Below are positions 60,590-64,000 of a DNA stretch of 64,000 bases, piece by piece (position 1 is the first letter of the stretch; each line of letters begins with the position of its first letter). Location: contig OZ026851.1 in the NCBI GenBank assembly GCA_964023205.1, positions 11,077,637 through 11,141,636 of the forward strand, read 5' to 3'. The translations under genes and the position numbers were made by a program. The notes beneath the pieces are model-generated. The model was not told where the DNA came from and did no database searches. It worked only from the letters and a program-made list of their open reading frames with translations. The stretch is from Lutraria lutraria (Eukaryota; Mollusca; Bivalvia; Venerida; Mactridae).

Positions 60590-61668
60590 GTAAGTATACA
60601 TTGCAAAGACTTGGTTTATATGTAATGTGTGGTTTATACATTTTCTGTAGTTCATAAATATTATTATGTGTATTTCATACATTATATTCAGTTCATATAA
60701 TTATGAAGGTGTAACCCGCCTCCATGGTCAAGTGGTTAAGGTTGCTGACTTCAAATCACTGTAACCTCTCACTGATAGAGGGTCGTGGGCCCAAGCCCAG
60801 TTACTGACCATGTCTGTTTATGTAAGTAGCAGTTGCTTACAGAGGATGGGAGTCTAGTACTGGTTCTTCCTAGGAGCGATTGTAAGCTGTCCCCCTCATA
60901 TGACTCTGACTGTTGAAAAGGGGCATAAAATTCAAACAGACAAACAAAACAAAAACATTACATTATGTTCAGTTTATACATTGTGTAGTTCATAATAATA
61001 TTATACAAAAGTCATACACTATGTGAGAGATAAGGAAGAGTTAATGTTGATATCCAAATATCCTACCATAAAAATAGATGTATTCATGTGTAGGGATTGA
61101 TCAGAATCTGGTAATATGAAGAAGGCCATGAACTGTGTTGAAGCTAACAACCTTATCAAATGAATAGCTTTTTGTGCAAAACTCATGCAAGCTTACTGCT
61201 GACATAACAGTTGAAATGATTGTAGTCTGTGGAATGTAAGATTATATTTTGATAAATATGTTAAGACACGGAGACTGTGGCATGAACCTAGTTGATAAAA
61301 GATATTTTACGGATACAATGCTTCTCCTATTTCATGATAACCTACAAATAAAGGTCACTTTGTGGACAAAGGCCACTTTTTAGTGCACATTTCTTGATAT
61401 GATACTGATTTATTATTCAAATAAGATTTTAAATAGACCAACTGTGCAAAAAAGCCATTATTTGTCTGCCAGCAGTAATACTTACCAGTATGGTGTATTT
61501 TATATATTATTTATCTATATTTTCTTCTATTTATTCATCATTGTTATTAGTTTCAATCATTGTTTATTACACATTATTTTTGTTATATAATCTTTTTCAA
61601 ATGATAATATATAATCATGTTTTTGTTAATATTTTATGTTTAATAAATGATATCACCATCTATTTCAG
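60590..61668 (+). other. TRIO: Intron with SINE family 1
   Basis: Phase-2 intron, 1.08 kb, acceptor ctatttcag. Contains a full SINE family 1 copy at 60713-60957; the remainder is AT-rich. Confidence 0.85.
60713..60957 (+). repeat. tRNA-derived SINE family 1, second copy
   Basis: CCCGCCTCCATGGTCAAGTG, GTTAAGG, ACTTCAAATCACTGTAACC, CTCTCACTGATAGAGGG variable arm, body GATGGGAGTCTAGTACTGG, tail CTCATATGACTCTGACTGTTG in pieces, then GGGGCATAAAA and an A/C-rich end. B box is worn (GGGCCCAAGCCC). Confidence 0.9.
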
Positions 61669-61735
61669 ATATGTTTTGACTGAGTTGGTTGAAACAGAAC
61701 AGGATTACGTGAAAGATCTTGGCAGTGTTGTTGAG
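61669..61735 (+). CDS. TRIO: Trio/Kalirin exon: start of GEF2 DH domain (CR1)
   Basis: 67-base exon, phase 2 in and 0 out, acceptor tatttcag, donor GAG|gtaaat. With two bases from the previous exon it reads K, then YVLTELVETEQDYVKDLGSV and VE. This is conserved region 1 of a Dbl-homology domain; ELVETE.DYV.DL is the canonical helix alpha1, which includes the Glu that contacts switch I of the Rho GTPase. Its position after the linker and closeness to the second DH of TRIO/KALRN identify it as GEF2, which in this family activates RhoA. The open frame reaches back into intron to 61490, but the acceptor and phase fix the exon. Confidence 0.95.
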
Positions 61736-62487
61736 GTAAATGAACAACCTGAACTTGAATTGATAATAAATATTAAAAGAAAAATGAGAATTTCTTTATT
61801 TCCATTGATTGTACTTTTCTTTTAGAAAATTCAAATTAAAAATGTTACCAGATACTTAATTCTCTGAGATCATGTTAGTTCATCGTTATGTGTGTTTATT
61901 ATTGATGACAAGTATATTTTGATGATATTTATTCTCCCATCTTTATAGGATGTATTAATGGAGCAACATCAACCATAGCTGTTTAATAGTTTCTATTCAA
62001 TATTCAGTGAAGTTCAATAATCATAAAATCATCACTAGCATTCTTGAATTATGGCTCCTGAACTACCAAAAAAATGATAACATCTGATTGGTTAGTTTGA
62101 GCTCAAAGCTTATAATTGACCAATTGGATAGCTGTGTATTGAGATGCATCTGTAAACTGGTAGTTACTTCCTTGATTTTTGGAAACTGAACAATGGTTCA
62201 GCTTAATTTCCATTGCTGTCACTCGCTGGGCCCACATTTATCTACATCCGTCATGCAATTGTTAAACTAGTTCCTGTTTCATGTTTCAGTGCAAGTCTAT
62301 GAAAGTTCAATTTCCATGAGTACTTTCAGTACTTTGATTCAAGTTTACAAACAGGTTAATTCCATCAGTTCTATCATGACTCAGTAATCTATCCAATTTC
62401 AGATGAAGAAAATTTATTTAACTTTCGTGCTAATTTGTTGTAAGATATTTTTTATGCTTAAAATAAGCCCACTGTTTTCTTTTCCAG
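61736..62487 (+). other. TRIO: Short intron within DH domain
   Basis: Phase-0 intron of 752 bp, acceptor tttccag. Holds a copy of the TTTTTGGAAACTG repeat at 62173-62345 and a short paired ATTGG/CCAAT block at 62083-62125. Confidence 0.88.
62173..62345 (+). repeat. Dispersed repeat (TTTTTGGAAACTG family), copy 4
   Basis: TGATTTTTGGAAACTGAACA, ATGGTTCAGC, TGTCACTCGCTGG, TCATGCAATTGTTAAACTAG and AGTACTTTCAGTACTTTGAT. Best forward copy; used to align those at 32484, 38780 and 41635. Confidence 0.85.
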
Positions 62488-62591
62488 GGTTATATGCCGT
62501 ATCTGGCAGAGGCTGAAATTGGTGATGAAATGAAAGAAAAGTGTAAAATAGTGTTTGGTAATATTCATCAAATATTTGACTGGCACAGAGA
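62488..62591 (+). CDS. TRIO: Trio/Kalirin exon: GEF2 DH helices
   Basis: 104-base exon, phase 0 in and 2 out, acceptor tttccag, donor GA|gtaagt. It encodes GYMPYLAEAEIGDEMKEKCK and then IVFGNIHQIFDWHRE. IVFGNI.QI.DWH is almost invariant in the second DH domain of TRIO/KALRN and covers the end of the loop after helix 1 and the following helix. A two-residue difference is seen from vertebrates in the loop (CK in place of KD). The next exon, expected to start with the second DH helix ending, is beyond the readable part of the window. Confidence 0.95.
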
Positions 62592-62730
62592 GTAAGTATT
62601 GGAAAGATGATCAATGCTAATTAATGAGTATCGCAAAAAAATTAATAATTGATGACCCTTCCTTTATTTCCACAGTCCGGTTGATTACTCTTTTGAAGCC
62701 ACTCTTGACAAGATGTATTATGGGAACATA

Positions 62731-62938
62731 CTGTATTTTCATTTATTTTCGTTGGGCTCAATTTTCGTGGTTTTTACTAAAATGGCTATTTTATGGGGAT
62801 ATAAATTCGTGGAATTTGATTTTTGAAAGAAAATTGCCTTATATCTGCATTTAAATTTGTGGGGATTTGATTTCGTGGATAAGCCGACCCACAAAATCCA
62901 CAAAATTAAATCCCCAACGAAAATTAATGATTCCACAG
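62731..62938. mobile_element. TA-flanked MITE, second copy (opposite orientation)
   Basis: TA at 62729-62730 and 62939-62940. Starts CTGTATTTTCATTTATTTTC and ends GAAAATTAATGATTCCACAG, the inverse of the element at 10409-10585. It is about 30 bp longer and retains more of the internal GTGGATAAGCC block. Confidence 0.88.
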
Positions 62939-63787
62939 TATGTAGTTTCCATTCAATTTTCACTAAACTTGGTCAAAATGTAAATGGGCGTAATATCTCA
63001 ATCAGCCTTGTGGATGACCAACAAAATCATCCCTGGCACTCATATATATGGGTGATCTCTAAGATGACCAGTTCCCACCCAGCCGTCACCAGATTATTTT
63101 GACAGGGTTTTAGGAATCATAGGGGAGGGGGGGGGGGTAGAGTAGCTATCACCAATCATTTCAGCTGTAATGGTAATCAAATGGGATTATATCCCTGATT
63201 TTGTGATGGTTCTCTCTTTAACCTATCCTAACTGTAAAAACAATATTGGAAACACTAATATAAGCTTGGAGACTTATCTTAAATTTTATACCTTTGAACC
63301 AAGGTTAGTGCTGGTAGGTAACCAGGTAACCAGGGAATTCAGACTTAAGTTTACTGGCCTCCAGACATTGAAAAAAAGCAAACTGATATGTACATCAGAA
63401 TTATTTTCACAGTCATTGAAGCAAATATATACCTGAGATGTTTTGATAAAGAAAAACATAATTCTGTCAAGGCATATTTATATATGTCAGTATCTATTAG
63501 TGAAACCAGCTGGCAAAATGCTCAAACTTGTATTTATTTTTATGAGTGAGAAATATTAGTTCTTAACGTCTCAGTGAATTTTAGTCAAAGTTTATTTTTT
63601 GTGATTTTGTTTTCACTTAAACTGTCTAGGTTTTAAATGAGTGTCTTCGAAACCTACAGGTTTTAGGGTTTGAGAAATGGATTTCCAAAATCAATGTTAA
63701 GTTCAAATGTATATGCAAAGAGCAAAACATGGTTGCCAAAATGGAAATTTTTTTCTGTGCAATTTCAGTTTTCACTAAAAATTCCAA

Positions 63788-64000
63788 TCAGGGGTGGATT
63801 GGTGATCTAGTGAAAACATGTTGGACCACTGATCAGAAGGTCAAGGGTTCAAATCTCCGCCTTCGATATTTCAGGGACGCTTTTTCAGTGTCTCCATTCC
63901 AACTACCAGCCCAGTACTGTATGAAGTAATCACAGTAAAAGGAATGACATGTGTATCGATGCTTTACACTGAGCATGGTACAGAACCAGGAAAAACTATT
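63788..64000 (+). repeat. SINE family 2, truncated by window end
   Basis: GGGTGGATTGGTGATCTAGTG head, GGTCAAGGGTTCAAATCTCC (B box), TTTCAGGGACGCTTTTTCAG, GTGTCTCC and AGAACCAGGAAAAACTATT at the edge. Uninterrupted, so it shows the original form of the split copy at 43861. Confidence 0.85.

Larger units (their letters stand above)
62592..64000 (+). other. TRIO: Intron running past the window end
   Basis: Phase-2 intron with consensus donor gtaagt. It contains the reverse copy of the TA-flanked MITE (62731-62938), a poly-G tract near 63124 and a SINE family 2 copy cut by the window end. I looked for the next DH exon (FF.GEL-like) and did not find it. Confidence 0.8.

Overview
This is a eukaryotic, AT-rich, intron-dominated stretch, most likely from a marine bivalve mollusc, probably a heterodont clam. 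The evidence is spliced exons with GT-AG borders, dispersed tRNA-derived SINEs with a class II (Ser/Leu-like) head, dense small inverted-repeat elements (MITEs), minisatellites and a 200-N scaffold gap. The species call is inference from repeat style; the gene assignment rests on protein motifs.

The window lies inside one plus-strand gene, the single invertebrate orthologue of TRIO/KALRN (UNC-73 in nematodes), a spectrin-repeat dual RhoGEF. Eight exons with consistent phase were read: 1771-2008 (SH3), 6790-6880 (Ser-rich linker), 7222-7351 (KWLPNPVRKLS basic linker), 54260-54460 (acidic, then IPPPMPV), 55502-55585 (ENLVKLK helix), 60501-60589 (acidic/charged linker), 61669-61735 (start of the second DH domain) and 62488-62591 (IVFGNIHQIFDWHRE). 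Earlier exons (spectrin repeats, GEF1) and later exons (rest of GEF2 DH, PH and beyond) lie outside.

The 46.9 kb intron at 7352-54259 is the most interesting part. It holds an exon at 22395-22559 with an in-frame stop just upstream of its ATG. That exon encodes a polybasic plus Cys-containing N terminus and ends in the same phase as the exon before the intron, as expected for an alternative first exon of a short GEF2-only isoform. Two smaller phase-0 candidates follow: 27360-27446 (MGDIQSS...) and a 36-nt microexon at 29602-29637.

The rest of the window is intron filled with repeats. Notable are six copies of a 76-bp foldback element, five of them flanked by perfect 4-bp target duplications; a 948-bp CpG-dense element with 16-bp inverted ends at TTAA; a 279-bp hAT-like MITE with an 8-bp target duplication; twin 176-bp TA-flanked MITEs; a MITE nested in a SINE; and minisatellites with 32, 42, 59, 78 and 88-bp units. 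No intact transposase, reverse transcriptase, functional tRNA, rRNA or second protein gene was recognised. Stretches between listed repeats are otherwise unremarkable AT-rich intron.
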